This document shows positions 24,212-32,140 of a stretch of DNA of 32,140 nt, piece by piece. The translations under genes were made by a program, and so were the position numbers. Source of the stretch: Bacillota bacterium (GTDB taxonomy: Bacteria; Bacillota; SHA-98; UBA4971); assembly GCA_012518595.1 (NCBI GenBank), contig JAAYRV010000046.1, positions 1 through 32,140 of the forward strand, read 5' to 3'. Position 1 is the stretch's first letter. Each line of letters starts with the position of its first letter. The notes beneath the pieces were generated by a model. That model made no database searches and was not told where the DNA came from. It worked only from the letters and a program-made list of their open reading frames with translations.

Positions 24212-25723
24212 TTAAGAGGCTGACGTTTGTGCCGCGTCCCGGGAAGCCTTACGCAAAGTGCTTTCCAGTTCCGGACATACCCTGCCACCAAAGTCACTCA
24301 TCAGGCCCATTCTTGTAAACATGTGCAAAGGCTTCTTCTTGAGCCCGCCTATGTAAAGGGTTTTACCTTCTTTTTGAAGTCTCCGGGCTAAATCCCTAAG
24401 AGCCAAGGCGCCGGTTTCGTCCATGGCAGGTACGTCAGAAAAATCCAAGACCAAAAAGGGTTTAGTGGAAATCTCCTTCATCTGATTTCTCAAGTTTTCC
24501 GTTCCGACAAAAAACAAAGGACCATTGAAAGTTACCACTTGGACATCAGGGTGAACTAACATGTCAGGAACGGAAGAACTCTCCTTATGGGTTACCTCAC
24601 TACCACCGGGTGAGGAAGCCAGCTCGACAATGACCGCAATCGCAGCTAAACCTACCCCGACTGCCACGGCAATCGTGAGATCCCGTACCACCGTCAGTAT
24701 GGTAGTTGTGGTCATAATTACCCCATAGCTCCAGCGGGCTCGGGGCATGAGCTTCAGGCTTTGCCAATCGGCTGTGCGCACTGAAGCCACCATGAGGATA
24801 GCTGCCAACGAAGCTAATGGTATACGTTTAGCAACAGGCCCCAGAACCAAGACGATGAGCAGTAAAAACACGGCATGTAGAATGCTGGAAAGACGAGTGC
24901 GTCCTCCGCTATAGACGTTTACTCCTGAGCGGGCGACAGCTCCGGAGACGGGGACTCCGCCGATGAAGGAAGAAACCAGATTCCCCAGACCCTGGCCGAT
25001 CAGCTCTTGGTTGCTATTGTGTTCGGCACCTATCATTCCATCGGTAACCTCGGCTGATAATAGCGCGGAGATACTTCCTAAGAGGCAAATTGTGATAGCC
25101 GGTCTGATTAACGGACCGACATCCGCGAAAGGCATGAGCGCCAGTTGAGGCCGGGGTATGCTAAAAGGTAGAGCTCCCACCACATGGGGGGTATGTACAA
25201 TGAGCTCATTCATTAGTAGACCTGCTATGAGTCCGAAAAGTGATTCAGGTACTTGTTTGAAAAACCGCAATGCAAGAAGAATCGCTAAGGTAGTAACTAA
25301 GGTGATGGAGGGTGTTGCCAGCGCATCGCCAATCGCCGTCATGAAAAACAGGATGGAAACGCCATTAGTGAAGCCTGCGATTACAGGTTGGGGAAGAAAC
25401 TTGACAAACTTGCCCAGCCGTAGAAGACCCAGGGCGACTTGCATCAGGCCGGCCAAAGCACCGGCCAAGAGCATACCGCCTACTCCATGCTTGCTGACAA
25501 TACTAACCAAAACCGCTGTCATTGCGCCGGTAGGCCCGGTGATCTGCACACCACAACCGCCAAACACGGCTGCTGTCAGACCGCCGAAAATTGAAGCATA
25601 TAAACCCGCTACAGCTCCCGCCCCGCTTGCAATTCCAAAGGCTAAAGCCAGGGGAAGGGCTACAACTGCTGCGGTAGCTCCTCCGATCACGTCACCCTTC
25701 ACACGCTCCCACCAGGATCTCAA
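24212..25723 (-). CDS. SulP-family (SLC26-like) anion transporter with STAS domain
   Basis: This inner-membrane anion permease has 503 residues. The membrane domain (about 1-370) shows GDVIGGATAAVVALPLALAFG at the start, then GGCGVQITGPTGAMTAVL and the signature segment GLGNLVSSFIGGVPVSGAVARSGVN. The C-terminal STAS domain (about 385-490) contains FLVLDFSDVPAMDETGALAL. Family substrates include sulfate, bicarbonate and other anions; the sequence alone does not say which. The TTG at 25723 is preferred as start because GAGGTGA precedes it. The frame is open to a TTG at 25783, but that codon lies in the T-run of the probable riboswitch terminator. It is the first gene after the c-di-AMP riboswitch and precedes the Mrp genes on the same strand. 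Confidence 0.9.
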   Translation of the reverse strand: MRSWWERVKGDVIGGATAAVVALPLALAFGIASGAGAVAGLYASIFGGLTAAVFGGCGVQITGPTGAMTAVLVSIVSKHGVGGMLLAGALAGLMQVALGLLRLGKFVKFLPQPVIAGFTNGVSILFFMTAIGDALATPSITLVTTLAILLALRFFKQVPESLFGLIAGLLMNELIVHTPHVVGALPFSIPRPQLALMPFADVGPLIRPAITICLLGSISALLSAEVTDGMIGAEHNSNQELIGQGLGNLVSSFIGGVPVSGAVARSGVNVYSGGRTRLSSILHAVFLLLIVLVLGPVAKRIPLASLAAILMVASVRTADWQSLKLMPRARWSYGVIMTTTTILTVVRDLTIAVAVGVGLAAIAVIVELASSPGGSEVTHKESSSVPDMLVHPDVQVVTFNGPLFFVGTENLRNQMKEISTKPFLVLDFSDVPAMDETGALALRDLARRLQKEGKTLYIGGLKKKPLHMFTRMGLMSDFGGRVCPELESTLRKASRDAAQTSAS

Positions 25724-25785
25724 GAAACTCACCTCGTCTATGGTAGTGGCGCCAAGTAGTCCCGAGGCGAACGTTGCCAACAAAA

Positions 25786-25826
25786 AAGCGCAGGCAAAGT
25801 CCCACTAGGGCTAAGACACAACGCTT
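25786..25826 (-). terminator. Possible expression-platform terminator of the riboswitch
   Basis: On the minus strand AAGCG (25826-25822) can pair with CGCTT (25790-25786), and the inner CCC/GGG pair can form; a run of six T follows. The helix is interrupted and was not computed, so this is a candidate only. Its position between aptamer and SulP start is where an off-switch terminator is expected. Confidence 0.4.
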
Positions 25827-25827
25827 G

Positions 25828-25955
25828 GACCACTCCTACGGGGTTAGCTGACGGGTTCGGGCACCCAAGTTGCCCTACCTGATCTGGTATTCAGGATTCA
25901 CCCCAATTAAGGGATCCCCCGTTTCCTGGTGAGGAATTCGGAGATAACGTGTATT
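25828..25955 (-). promoter_or_regulatory. Cyclic di-AMP riboswitch (ydaO-yuaA type)
   Basis: The minus strand carries the conserved blocks of the ydaO-type aptamer in the right order: CGGGGGATCCC (near 25921-25911), GGGGTGAATCC (25904-25894), GGTAGGGCA (25879-25871), and CCGAACCCGTCAGCTAACCC followed by CGTAGG (25860-25835). The class binds c-di-AMP and usually turns off potassium, osmolyte or cell-wall genes when the second messenger is high. Here it lies between a promoter and the SulP gene, so it should govern SulP and probably the Mrp genes behind it. The outer boundaries are approximate. Confidence 0.93.
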
Positions 25956-25982
25956 CTTTTGCTTAAACAAGCCACAATTTTA

Positions 25983-26010
25983 ATCCTAGCACAAAACCGG
26001 CTGAAGTCAA
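25983..26010 (-). promoter_or_regulatory. Promoter of the riboswitch-SulP-Mrp operon
   Basis: On the minus strand TTGACT (26010-26005) is followed after 16 bases by TAGGAT (25988-25983), with TGC before it as an extended -10. The start near 25976 lies about 20 bases upstream of the riboswitch aptamer, as expected. Confidence 0.65.
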
Positions 26011-26088
26011 GGATAAAAGACAGAATGGCGACGGAATCGTTGACGTTACAAGCCGGCGTATGCTAAACTGAACCTAATCTTGCGACGA

Positions 26089-26336
26089 GCTGTCACAGTC
26101 AAGAATAACGGCAGGAATCGCCTGCGGATATTCCTCGCCAACAACTGGACGTAACCGTAGAAGATACGCAACACTGTGAGGTGGAAGAAGTGACAGTTAA
26201 GGAGCAAGCTGTCGCAGTCGGGGAAAACGGCTAAAACCGCAAACGGGTGTTTAGTTGTGGAAATTCCCGGCCGGCTGCAGTGGCCGCAGAAGAGATGTAA
26301 TATTGGGAGGCGGAGGAATTGCAAGTCAAGGAGCAA
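26089..26336 (+). repeat. Diverged tandem repeat covering the tyrS start
   Basis: Two units of about 119 and 129 bases lie head to tail (26089-26207 and 26208-26336). Both begin GCTGTCRCAGTC and continue to an AACGGC. Both end in a purine-rich ribosome-binding-site-like stretch, a start-like GTG or TTG, and a sequence close to CAAGTCAAGGAGCAA; the first copy reads CAGTTAAGGAGCAA. The middles are poorly conserved. The second unit contains the real tyrS start. In the first, GTG at 26190 opens a 14-codon frame ending at TAA 26232-26234. Alignment was by eye. Confidence 0.5.
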
Positions 26337-27539
26337 ATGGACATCCTCAGAAGAGGATGCGCTGAGATAATTTCTGAAGAGGACCTGGAAAGCAAACTGG
26401 AGCAATCGATAAAAACCGGGAAGCCTCTTCGGGTTAAGTTGGGATTAGACCCTTCCGCTCCTGATATTCATTTGGGACATGCGGTGGTCCTTAGAAAAAT
26501 GCGTGAGTTCCAGGAGCTGGGTCACGAAGTGTTCTTAGTGGTAGGGGATTTCACCGGCCGTATCGGAGACCCTTCCGGCAGATCCGAAACCAGACCGGAG
26601 CTTTCAATGGAGAAGATAATGGTAAACGCCAAAACCTATGAGGAACAGGCATTCAAGATATTAGACCCTGCCCATACCCATACTGTGTTTAATGGGGAAT
26701 GGCTTTCAAAGCTCACTTTTGAAGATGTAATCAACTTAGCTTCCAAGTATACGGTAGCAAGGATGCTTGAGAGAGAAGAGTTCCGCGATAGATTCCATGA
26801 AGAAAGACCTATCTACATTCATGAGTTTTTCTACCCTTTTATGCAGGCCTACGACTCAATTGCCCTGGACATAGATATAGAGCTCGGGGGTACTGATCAG
26901 AAGTTTAACATACTGTTCGGCAGGACACTCCAGCGAGAATTCAACCAAGAACCCCAGGTTGCAATACTCATGCCCATACTTGTGGGGCTTGACGGCGTAA
27001 AGAAAATGAGCAAAAGCCTGGGCAACTATATAGGTGTAACAGAGGATCCCAAAGAAAGCTATGGTAAGGTTATGTCCATACCGGATGAAGTGATGATGAC
27101 CTACTATGAACTCGCGACTAAGCTTCCCGAGGATGAAATCGTATCTATCGGTAAAGCGCTCACTTCCGGCGAACTACACCCCCGTGACGCCAAAAGGAGG
27201 CTTGCCAGAGAGATTGTGGCGCTCTACCACTGCCATGAGGCTGCCCTTGAAGCCGAAGCGGAATTTGATACTGTTTTCCGCGAAGGAGGCCTTCCTGAGG
27301 ATATTCCTGACATAGTGGTTTCCAAGGGGAATCTTGTGGAAGGTAAAATATGGTGTCCTAAGCTCCTGGTAGCGGCGGGTCTTGCAGGCAGTAACAGTGA
27401 AGCGCGCAGGTTGATCGAGCAAGGCGCGGTAACTGTTGACGGTGAAAAACTGCTGGATTCCAATGAGGAGCTCGCTGTGCGCTCCGGCATGATCTTGAAA
27501 GTCGGTAAGCGCAGATTTGCCAGAATCCAAGTAAGTTAA
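26319..27539 (+). CDS. tyrS: Tyrosyl-tRNA synthetase
   Basis: This class I enzyme charges tRNA-Tyr. Its 406 residues contain the HIGH-type signature HLGH (about 51-54) in LGLDPSAPDIHLGHA, the KMSKS loop (about 228), the tyrosine pocket region around YPFMQAYDSIALDIDIELGG, and a C-terminal S4-like RNA-binding domain (about 345-405, EARRLIEQGAVTVDGEKL). The sequence and length look like the TyrZ-type branch rather than classical Bacillus TyrS, though this was judged by eye. The TTG at 26319 fits GGGAGG at 26305-26310; an ATG at 26337 is possible but its upstream AAGGAG is too close. No T-box precedes it, unlike pheST. The upstream DNA is a diverged repeat. Confidence 0.96.
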   Translation: MQVKEQMDILRRGCAEIISEEDLESKLEQSIKTGKPLRVKLGLDPSAPDIHLGHAVVLRKMREFQELGHEVFLVVGDFTGRIGDPSGRSETRPELSMEKIMVNAKTYEEQAFKILDPAHTHTVFNGEWLSKLTFEDVINLASKYTVARMLEREEFRDRFHEERPIYIHEFFYPFMQAYDSIALDIDIELGGTDQKFNILFGRTLQREFNQEPQVAILMPILVGLDGVKKMSKSLGNYIGVTEDPKESYGKVMSIPDEVMMTYYELATKLPEDEIVSIGKALTSGELHPRDAKRRLAREIVALYHCHEAALEAEAEFDTVFREGGLPEDIPDIVVSKGNLVEGKIWCPKLLVAAGLAGSNSEARRLIEQGAVTVDGEKLLDSNEELAVRSGMILKVGKRRFARIQVS

Positions 27540-27635
27540 TAAGGCCTTTCTTTTCTTGGTTTCCGATGAATATGATCTAATGCGAAATGGCGCTGTGCGA
27601 AGATAACGAATGTAGGGGCAGGAGGCTATGGAGAA

Positions 27636-28532
27636 ATGGCCGGATATTACCGGTGGTCCAGGGGCCTCTTCCCACGCCCCTGGTGGGTAGAGTTTGGTCG
27701 TTGGCTTACCAGGCTGCTCCATGGAACGAGACGGATGCCCAGGACTTGGGGGGTTAGCGTCAGTAGACGCCCGAGATATTTCAGCAAGCGGAAAAGGGAT
27801 CCCATATTTCATGCCAGATCTCGAGGTTTCACTCACCGGAGGACAAATCCCGAACAATCCAATTGGTCCCAAACAGCTTCAAAACCCCGGAGGTGGGGGG
27901 TATTCTTCGGTCGGCTCTTCTTGCTGTCACTCTTAGGAATAATGATTTTTGCAATAATAGACTGGCGTCTCAGGCCTACCCTTGATCAGTTAGCTACAGC
28001 CAAAGCCAGGGTGCTTGCAACAGAAGCAGTGACTTCCGCAGTTGCGTTGGAAATTGCGGAAGGCATAAGATGGGAAGATCTTTATGCGCTTCGTCCTGAC
28101 AGCGCAGGAAAGGTTGTGCTTGTCCAGCCGAACACAGGGGAGATTGACAGGCTGACTTCAAAAGTGACCCTTAGAGTACAAGAATACCTGAACAAAATCA
28201 GCGACACGAAGATTAGAATCCCTCTGGGTCAGATCCTGGGGACTCATGTTCTTGCAAACGTGGGTCCGAGAATTGTCATTTCAATAACGCCTATAGGTAC
28301 TGTTACCACAAGAATACTCAGCGATTTTGAACAAGCGGGCATAAATCAGATTCGTCATAAAATCTACCTTGAAGTCATTGCCCACATGCAAGTTATAGTC
28401 CCTATGGTAGTGACTACAGACGATATCGTTGCGCAGGTTCCCATAACTGAAGTTCTGATAATGGGAGATGTCCCTCAAACCTTCATTCAGGTCGACGGAA
28501 AAGAGATCAAAAGCTTGCTGCCTGTAGATTGA
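27636..28532 (+). CDS. yunB: Sporulation protein YunB
   Basis: YunB is a membrane-anchored protein made in the mother cell of sporulating Bacillota and needed for normal spore formation; its biochemical role is unknown. The 298 residues comprise a basic, Arg/Trp-rich cytoplasmic N-terminus (about 1-85), one membrane segment (about 87-108), and the family domain with KIRIPLGQILGTHVLANVGP and ISITPIGTV, ending VPITEVLIMGDVPQTF. The N-terminal extension is longer than in typical members (about 230-250 residues). The ATG at 27636 follows CAGGAGG at 10 bases. It is transcribed toward groEL, and the two share the terminator at 28588-28625. Confidence 0.88.
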   Translation: MAGYYRWSRGLFPRPWWVEFGRWLTRLLHGTRRMPRTWGVSVSRRPRYFSKRKRDPIFHARSRGFTHRRTNPEQSNWSQTASKPRRWGVFFGRLFLLSLLGIMIFAIIDWRLRPTLDQLATAKARVLATEAVTSAVALEIAEGIRWEDLYALRPDSAGKVVLVQPNTGEIDRLTSKVTLRVQEYLNKISDTKIRIPLGQILGTHVLANVGPRIVISITPIGTVTTRILSDFEQAGINQIRHKIYLEVIAHMQVIVPMVVTTDDIVAQVPITEVLIMGDVPQTFIQVDGKEIKSLLPVD

Positions 28533-28587
28533 CACACCCCATAGCTAAACCAAGGGGCCTTACGGCGTATACGACACATACGGTAAG

Positions 28588-28625
28588 ACAAAAAACAGTC
28601 CCGGAGCGGATCCGGGACTGTTTAT
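28588..28625 (-). terminator. Intrinsic terminator for groESL (possibly bidirectional)
   Basis: A perfect 11-bp stem pairs 28595-28605 (ACAGTCCCGGA) with 28611-28621 around a 5-base loop. On the minus strand it is followed by six T, ideal for ending the groEL message. On the plus strand only three T follow, so termination of yunB would be weaker. Confidence 0.9.
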
Positions 28626-28643
28626 GGATGCCAGTGACCTGAC

Positions 28644-30266
28644 TTAGTAGTCCATGCCTCCTGGAGGATATGGCGGCATTGGTGGTTCTTCCTTAGGCAC
28701 ATCAGTTATCAGAGCTTCAGTTGTCAGAAGCATTGACGCGATGCTTGCTGCGTTCTGCAGTGCAAACCTGGCCACCTTTACCGGGTCGGCTATACCTGCT
28801 TTCAAGAGATCCACATAAGTTTCGGTTACGGCATCAAAGCCGATACCGGGCTTGTTCTGATTCTTGACGCGCTCTAAGACAACTGACCCTTCCAAGCCTG
28901 CGTTGTTAGCGATTTGACGGAGGGGCTCCTCAAGCGCTCTCTTTACAATCTTTACGCCAACCTTCTCATCGCCCTCAACCTCAACTTTGTCAAGTGCAGG
29001 TGCGATGTTAACGTAAGTGGTACCGCCTCCGGGGATTATTCCTTCTTCTACTGCTGCACGAGTTGCTGACAAGGCGTCTTCCACGCGGTGCTTCTTCTCT
29101 TTGAGTTCAGTCTCAGTTGAAGCTCCGACTTTGATTATTGCTACGCCTCCTGCCAGCTTGGCAAGGCGCTCCTGAAGCTTTTCACGGTCATAGTCAGAGT
29201 CTGACTCTTCAATCTGCTTCTTGATTTGTGCGATACGCCCCTTAATCTTTTCAGCGTCTCCGTTTCCTTCTACGATGGTAGTGCTTTCGCGATCAATCTT
29301 CACTGTCTTCGCCTGGCCCAGTGAGTTGAGGTCTAAGTTCTCCAGTTTTATGCCAAGATCTTCAGAAACAAATTGCCCACCTGTAAGGACAGCGATATCC
29401 TCCATCATAGCCTTTCTCCTGTCACCGAATCCCGGTGCTTTGACTGCTGCTACCTGGAGTGTTCCTCTTATCTTGTTGACTACGAGAGTCGCCAAGGCTT
29501 CGCCTTCGACATCTTCAGCGACAATGACAAGAGGCCTGCCTGTGCGGGCTATCTTTTCGAGAAGCGGTAAAAGATCCGCTACTGCAGTAATCTTTTTCTC
29601 ATACAAGAGGATGTAAGGATCGTCAAGGACGGCTTCCATTGCCTCGGTATTGGTTACGAAGTAAGCTGAAATGTAGCCTTTGTCGAACTCCATTCCTTCA
29701 ACTTTGTCGACAGTTACTTCGATGCCTTTGGATTCTTCAACTGTGATTACTCCGTCTTTGCCCACAAGCTCCATTGCTTCAGCGATCATTTGGCCGATAT
29801 CATGATCGTTGCCGGATATGGCTGCGACGTTGGCTATGTCTTCCTTGCCTTCAACAGGTATGGCAACTTTCCGGAGTTCCTCGACTGCTGCGGCCACTGC
29901 CTTGTCAATACCCTTCTTTATGAACATGGGGTTTGCGCCTGCTGCAACATTCTTCAGACCTTCTGAGACAATTGCCTGAGCAAGCACAGTCGCAGTTGTG
30001 GTGCCGTCACCTGTTACATCGTTGGTCTTGGATGCGACTTCTTTGCAGAGTTGAGCTCCCATATTTTCATATGGATCCTCAAGTTCGATTTCCTTAGCGA
30101 CGGTTACGCCGTCTTTAGTAATAGTAGGAGACCCGAATTTTCGCTCGAGGACAACATGTCGTCCTCGCGGGCCAAGAGTAACCTTCACAGCAGAGGCTAC
30201 CTGGTCTACGCCCCTCTCCAGGGCCCGTCTGGCTTCCTCACTGAAAGCAAGCTGTTTAGCGCCCAT
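28644..30266 (-). CDS. groL: Chaperonin GroEL (60 kDa)
   Basis: This is the large ring subunit of the ATP-driven folding chamber in the cytoplasm. The 540 residues cover the whole family length: the N-terminal equatorial domain with [20 protein letters not shown], the ATP-site motif [12 protein letters not shown] (Asp about 86), the apical domain with its substrate-binding face, and the returning equatorial segment [15 protein letters not shown]. The tail ends [13 protein letters not shown], a short form of the Gly-Met tail. The ATG at 30266 lies 33 bases after groES on the same strand, and both are under the CIRCE operator. Confidence 0.98.
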   Translation of the reverse strand: MGAKQLAFSEEARRALERGVDQVASAVKVTLGPRGRHVVLERKFGSPTITKDGVTVAKEIELEDPYENMGAQLCKEVASKTNDVTGDGTTTATVLAQAIVSEGLKNVAAGANPMFIKKGIDKAVAAAVEELRKVAIPVEGKEDIANVAAISGNDHDIGQMIAEAMELVGKDGVITVEESKGIEVTVDKVEGMEFDKGYISAYFVTNTEAMEAVLDDPYILLYEKKITAVADLLPLLEKIARTGRPLVIVAEDVEGEALATLVVNKIRGTLQVAAVKAPGFGDRRKAMMEDIAVLTGGQFVSEDLGIKLENLDLNSLGQAKTVKIDRESTTIVEGNGDAEKIKGRIAQIKKQIEESDSDYDREKLQERLAKLAGGVAIIKVGASTETELKEKKHRVEDALSATRAAVEEGIIPGGGTTYVNIAPALDKVEVEGDEKVGVKIVKRALEEPLRQIANNAGLEGSVVLERVKNQNKPGIGFDAVTETYVDLLKAGIADPVKVARFALQNAASIASMLLTTEALITDVPKEEPPMPPYPPGGMDY

Positions 30267-30299
30267 TCTATGTATACCCCCTCTTCAACAATTGTTGGA

Positions 30300-30581
30300 T
30301 TACTTAATTGCAAGAATGTCACTTTGGCGGAGGATCATGTACTCTTCACCGTCGATTTTTATTTCAGTTCCGCCGTACTTGGCAAAGATCACCTTATCGC
30401 CGGGTTTAACGTCCATTGGCGCTCTTTCACCACTATCCAGCAGTTTACCTGGACCGACTGCGATGACTTCGCCCTCCTGAGGACGCTCCTTGGCGGTGTC
30501 AGGCAATACGATTCCGCCCTTAGTGCGTTCTTCTTCAGTACTGGGTTTAACCACTACTCGATCTTCTAACGGCTTTACCAC
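30300..30581 (-). CDS. groES: Co-chaperonin GroES (10 kDa)
   Basis: This forms the seven-membered lid of the GroEL chamber. The 93 residues begin with [20 protein letters not shown] and include the mobile loop ([20 protein letters not shown]) and the conserved [20 protein letters not shown]. The start is GTG at 30581 with AAGGGGGTA upstream. It is the first gene of the two-gene heat-shock operon, preceded by a promoter and a perfect CIRCE. Confidence 0.98.
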   Translation of the reverse strand: MVKPLEDRVVVKPSTEEERTKGGIVLPDTAKERPQEGEVIAVGPGKLLDSGERAPMDVKPGDKVIFAKYGGTEIKIDGEEYMILRQSDILAIK

Positions 30582-30607
30582 TCACTATACCCCCTTTAGG
30601 TGGAAAT

Positions 30608-30634
30608 TTAGCACTCACCAGGGGAGAGTGCTAA
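30608..30634 (-). promoter_or_regulatory. CIRCE operator (HrcA binding site)
   Basis: TTAGCACTC (30608-30616) and GAGTGCTAA (30626-30634) form a perfect 9-9-9 inverted repeat, identical to the CIRCE consensus. It lies just downstream of the -10 region of the groES promoter, where the repressor HrcA blocks transcription until heat shock. hrcA itself is not in the window. Confidence 0.98.
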
Positions 30635-30646
30635 CAATCTGTTATA

Positions 30647-30676
30647 ATATTACTAGACCTCATTCGGACTTGTCAA
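30647..30676 (-). promoter_or_regulatory. Promoter of groESL
   Basis: On the minus strand TTGACA (30676-30671) is followed after 18 bases by TAATAT (30652-30647). The start point would fall next to the CIRCE operator, which is the usual arrangement in Bacillota. Confidence 0.7.
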
Positions 30677-30749
30677 TAGGTCTCTTCATAAATTCTTCAA
30701 AAACCGCAGATCTTTTCCTTTCTTTGTGGTATGAGTCTACAAAAATCCG

Positions 30750-31373
30750 TTACCCATCAGTCCAGCTTGCCAGTGCCTCTAAGACGCGTAACAGTTCTTC
30801 TTCACCGGAAATAGGTATGCCCGCTTTTAAGTCGTCGAGTTCTCCGGGGGGAAGATCTGATGACCTGATTCTTGTTGCGCTTTTTGGTCGGCAGCGATTA
30901 TCCGGGGTCCCGTAGAATACCGTAACCCAGCCGTCTTTTTCTCCAATATGCATGGTCTTGAGACATGACGGCGACATCCCTTGCCTTTTTTGAAACAAGA
31001 TTATTAGATTTTCAGAGAACTCAGCAACAGCCCAAGGTTCTATCTGCCTGGCAAGGTCATCCCTGGAGAGCCCTATCATTTCGGCAGGCGCAGGTATTCT
31101 GTCTGCCTCTTCATGGCCACATTCATAAACAGTTCTATAGAGGATTTCCGTAAAAGAGCGAACCTTGGCCGGATTGCCAAGCTCCATTGTTGCCTGTTGA
31201 AGCTCACGGGAGGATGCGTTGCCTTGATATTCAAGCTTAGGCAGGTCAGGAGGATTTTTATCCGTTTTCTGCAAGTCGCCCGGGGCTTTGAGGCTAAGAT
31301 AAGCATAGCTCAAACCGGCAGATAAAAGCATAAGGGTTAAACAAACAGTGAGCAGCTTGTTTCTACGGTCCAT
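30750..31373 (-). CDS. BofC-like forespore protein
   Basis: This is a 207-residue protein with an N-terminal signal or anchor segment (about 7-28, LLTVCLTLMLLSAGLSYAYL), a loop of about 50 residues, and a C-terminal domain resembling that of BofC. BofC restrains the SpoIVB signalling protease in the intermembrane space of sporulating Bacillus. The segment SCLKTMHIGEKDGWVTVFYG followed by GELDDLKAGIPISGEEELLRVLEAL fits the BofC pattern of LKTNGYFGI, TIFNG and LKxGIxIxSxEE. Three cysteines lie outside the anchor. The ATG at 31373 is preferred over 31424 because GGGGAG lies upstream. A weak promoter (TTGTTA, 18 bases, TATTAT) may lie near 31446-31475. Confidence 0.7.
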   Translation of the reverse strand: MDRRNKLLTVCLTLMLLSAGLSYAYLSLKAPGDLQKTDKNPPDLPKLEYQGNASSRELQQATMELGNPAKVRSFTEILYRTVYECGHEEADRIPAPAEMIGLSRDDLARQIEPWAVAEFSENLIILFQKRQGMSPSCLKTMHIGEKDGWVTVFYGTPDNRCRPKSATRIRSSDLPPGELDDLKAGIPISGEEELLRVLEALASWTDG

Positions 31374-31546
31374 AATAATATCACTCCCCTTGGGTCTCGG
31401 ATTGCACGCCTTATTTGACCCCATAGGAGGTATAGCCCTAAATGCATAATATGTTCACCGCAACAGCCATAACAACATCCGGACATCCGAAATCCCAAAT
31501 CCCCTTGCTATAATGCCCTACGTAGAGGATAGTATTCGCACAAATG

Positions 31547-31578
31547 AGAAGAACATGGCATGCATGCCATGTTCTTCT
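31547..31578. repeat. Perfect 32-bp palindrome between bofC-like gene and yebC
   Basis: Each half reads AGAAGAACATGGCATG from either strand, with no central spacer. It can form a near loop-free cruciform or hairpin. It lies 95 bases downstream of the yebC stop and 173 bases upstream of the bofC-like start. It is not GC-rich and is not followed by a T-run on either strand, so a standard terminator is unlikely but not excluded. Confidence 0.85.
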
Positions 31579-31673
31579 GAAATCGCCGGATGACAGTTCT
31601 TACCCGGATTCAGGCAAAGACTCTTCGTCTACCATTCTTAATGATGTTTGATGTTTAATGGGCGAGGGGGATG

Positions 31674-32140
31674 TCAATGGGCGATAGCTTCCATTTCCTC
31701 GTCAGGAATGTCAAAGTTGGCATAGACTTGCTGTACGTCGTCAAGATCTTCTAAGGCCTCCACCAGGTTTAAGACCTGTTCAGCAGCTTTTCCTGCTACT
31801 TTGACTGTGTTTTGTGGGAGCATAGTGACTTCAGCAGTGGAAAAAGTGATGCCCTTTGACTCAAAGAATTTTTCGACTTCCTCAAAGTCTTCAGGTTCGG
31901 TATAAACCTCAATAGTCGTATCATCAGACTCATAATCTTCCGCGCCTGATTCTATGGCAAGGTCCACAAACTCATCTTCACTCATGCTGATCTCATCCAG
32001 GTTCACAACAATGAGGCCTTTTTTCTGGAACATCCATGCCACACAGCCGGTCTCCCCCAGGTTACCCCCATTCTTGGAGAAGACATGGCGTATATCCGAG
32101 GCAGAGCGGTTTCTATTATCTGTCATTGCAGATACCAGAA
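31674..32140 (-). CDS. yebC: YebC/TACO1-family protein, 3' part (5' end outside window)
   Basis: YebC proteins are DNA- or ribosome-associated factors; members are described as transcriptional regulators, and some as aids to translation of difficult peptides. The reading frame is open to the window edge, and LTDNRNR-type sequence with SDIRHVFSKNGGNLGETGCVA shows that the ATG at 32126 is internal. The visible part (about 155 residues) covers domains 2 and 3, including GAEDYESDDTTIEVYTEPED and the C-terminal VLNLVEALEDLDDVQQVYAN with FDIPDEEMEAIAH at the end. The N-terminal domain lies outside. Confidence 0.95.
   Translation of the reverse strand, partial: LVSAMTDNRNRSASDIRHVFSKNGGNLGETGCVAWMFQKKGLIVVNLDEISMSEDEFVDLAIESGAEDYESDDTTIEVYTEPEDFEEVEKFFESKGITFSTAEVTMLPQNTVKVAGKAAEQVLNLVEALEDLDDVQQVYANFDIPDEEMEAIAH

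Noticed and set aside
25158-25808. 216-residue plus-strand frame opposite SulP
   Set aside because: It is Ala/Pro/Lys-rich antisense to a clear SulP membrane protein and also runs into its riboswitch leader.
26037-26318. T-box upstream of tyrS
   Set aside because: No AGGGTGG..CGCGG element or specifier loop is present; the region is a diverged repeat instead.
27174-27872. 232-residue minus-strand frame across the tyrS end and yunB start
   Set aside because: It overlaps two convincing genes and its sequence is low-complexity Pro/Ser-rich, typical of an antisense shadow.
1-32140. CRISPR array, insertion sequence, prophage or tRNA gene
   Set aside because: No regularly spaced repeats, transposase or integrase-like frames or tRNA-like cloverleaf were noticed by eye.

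Overview
The window is about 32 kb of a spore-forming member of the Bacillota, probably an uncultured Clostridia-like lineage. Three things point there. The order thrS / infC-rpmI-rplT / TrmH-type methyltransferase / pheST / zapA / cvpA / polX / mutS2 matches the Bacillus layout. Gram-positive RNA regulators are present: an L20 leader, a Phe T-box and a c-di-AMP riboswitch. The forespore proteins YunB and a BofC-like protein are encoded together with a CIRCE-controlled groESL. Coding density is high, and GTG and TTG starts with strong purine-rich ribosome binding sites are common.

Layout. 1-14102 (+): translation and DNA maintenance. The 3' part of thrS is followed by a promoter and a ribosomal-protein L20 leader ending in an intrinsic terminator, then infC (apparent AUC start), rpmI, rplT and an rRNA methyltransferase. 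A small YqzL-like ORF and a Phe-specific T-box (UUC specifier) precede pheS and an unusually short pheT. Next come zapA, cvpA, polX, a DUF421 membrane protein, a Rad52-like protein with an ExoX-type C-terminal domain, and mutS2. 14220-16475 (-): a class A penicillin-binding protein with its own promoter.

16666-25990 (-): one apparent transcription unit of eleven genes. It starts at a promoter near 25983-26010, passes through a ydaO-type c-di-AMP riboswitch, and encodes a SulP/STAS anion transporter followed by a complete Mrp-type cation/proton antiporter set: E, F, G, a DUF4040/MbhD piece, an MbhE-like piece, B, C, D and two more NuoL/M/N-like subunits. MrpA is therefore split, as in the antiporter halves of archaeal membrane-bound hydrogenases, but no hydrogenase or other redox subunit is present. 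This riboswitch-controlled ion-transport operon is the most interesting system in the window.

26319-32140: tyrS and yunB (+) converge on groEL and groES (-), with a terminator between them. A CIRCE operator and promoter precede groES. A BofC-like gene and the 3' part of a yebC-family gene (both -) complete the window. Noncoding oddities include a diverged repeat upstream of tyrS that includes its start, and a perfect 32-bp palindrome between bofC and yebC. No tRNA, rRNA, CRISPR array or insertion sequence was seen.
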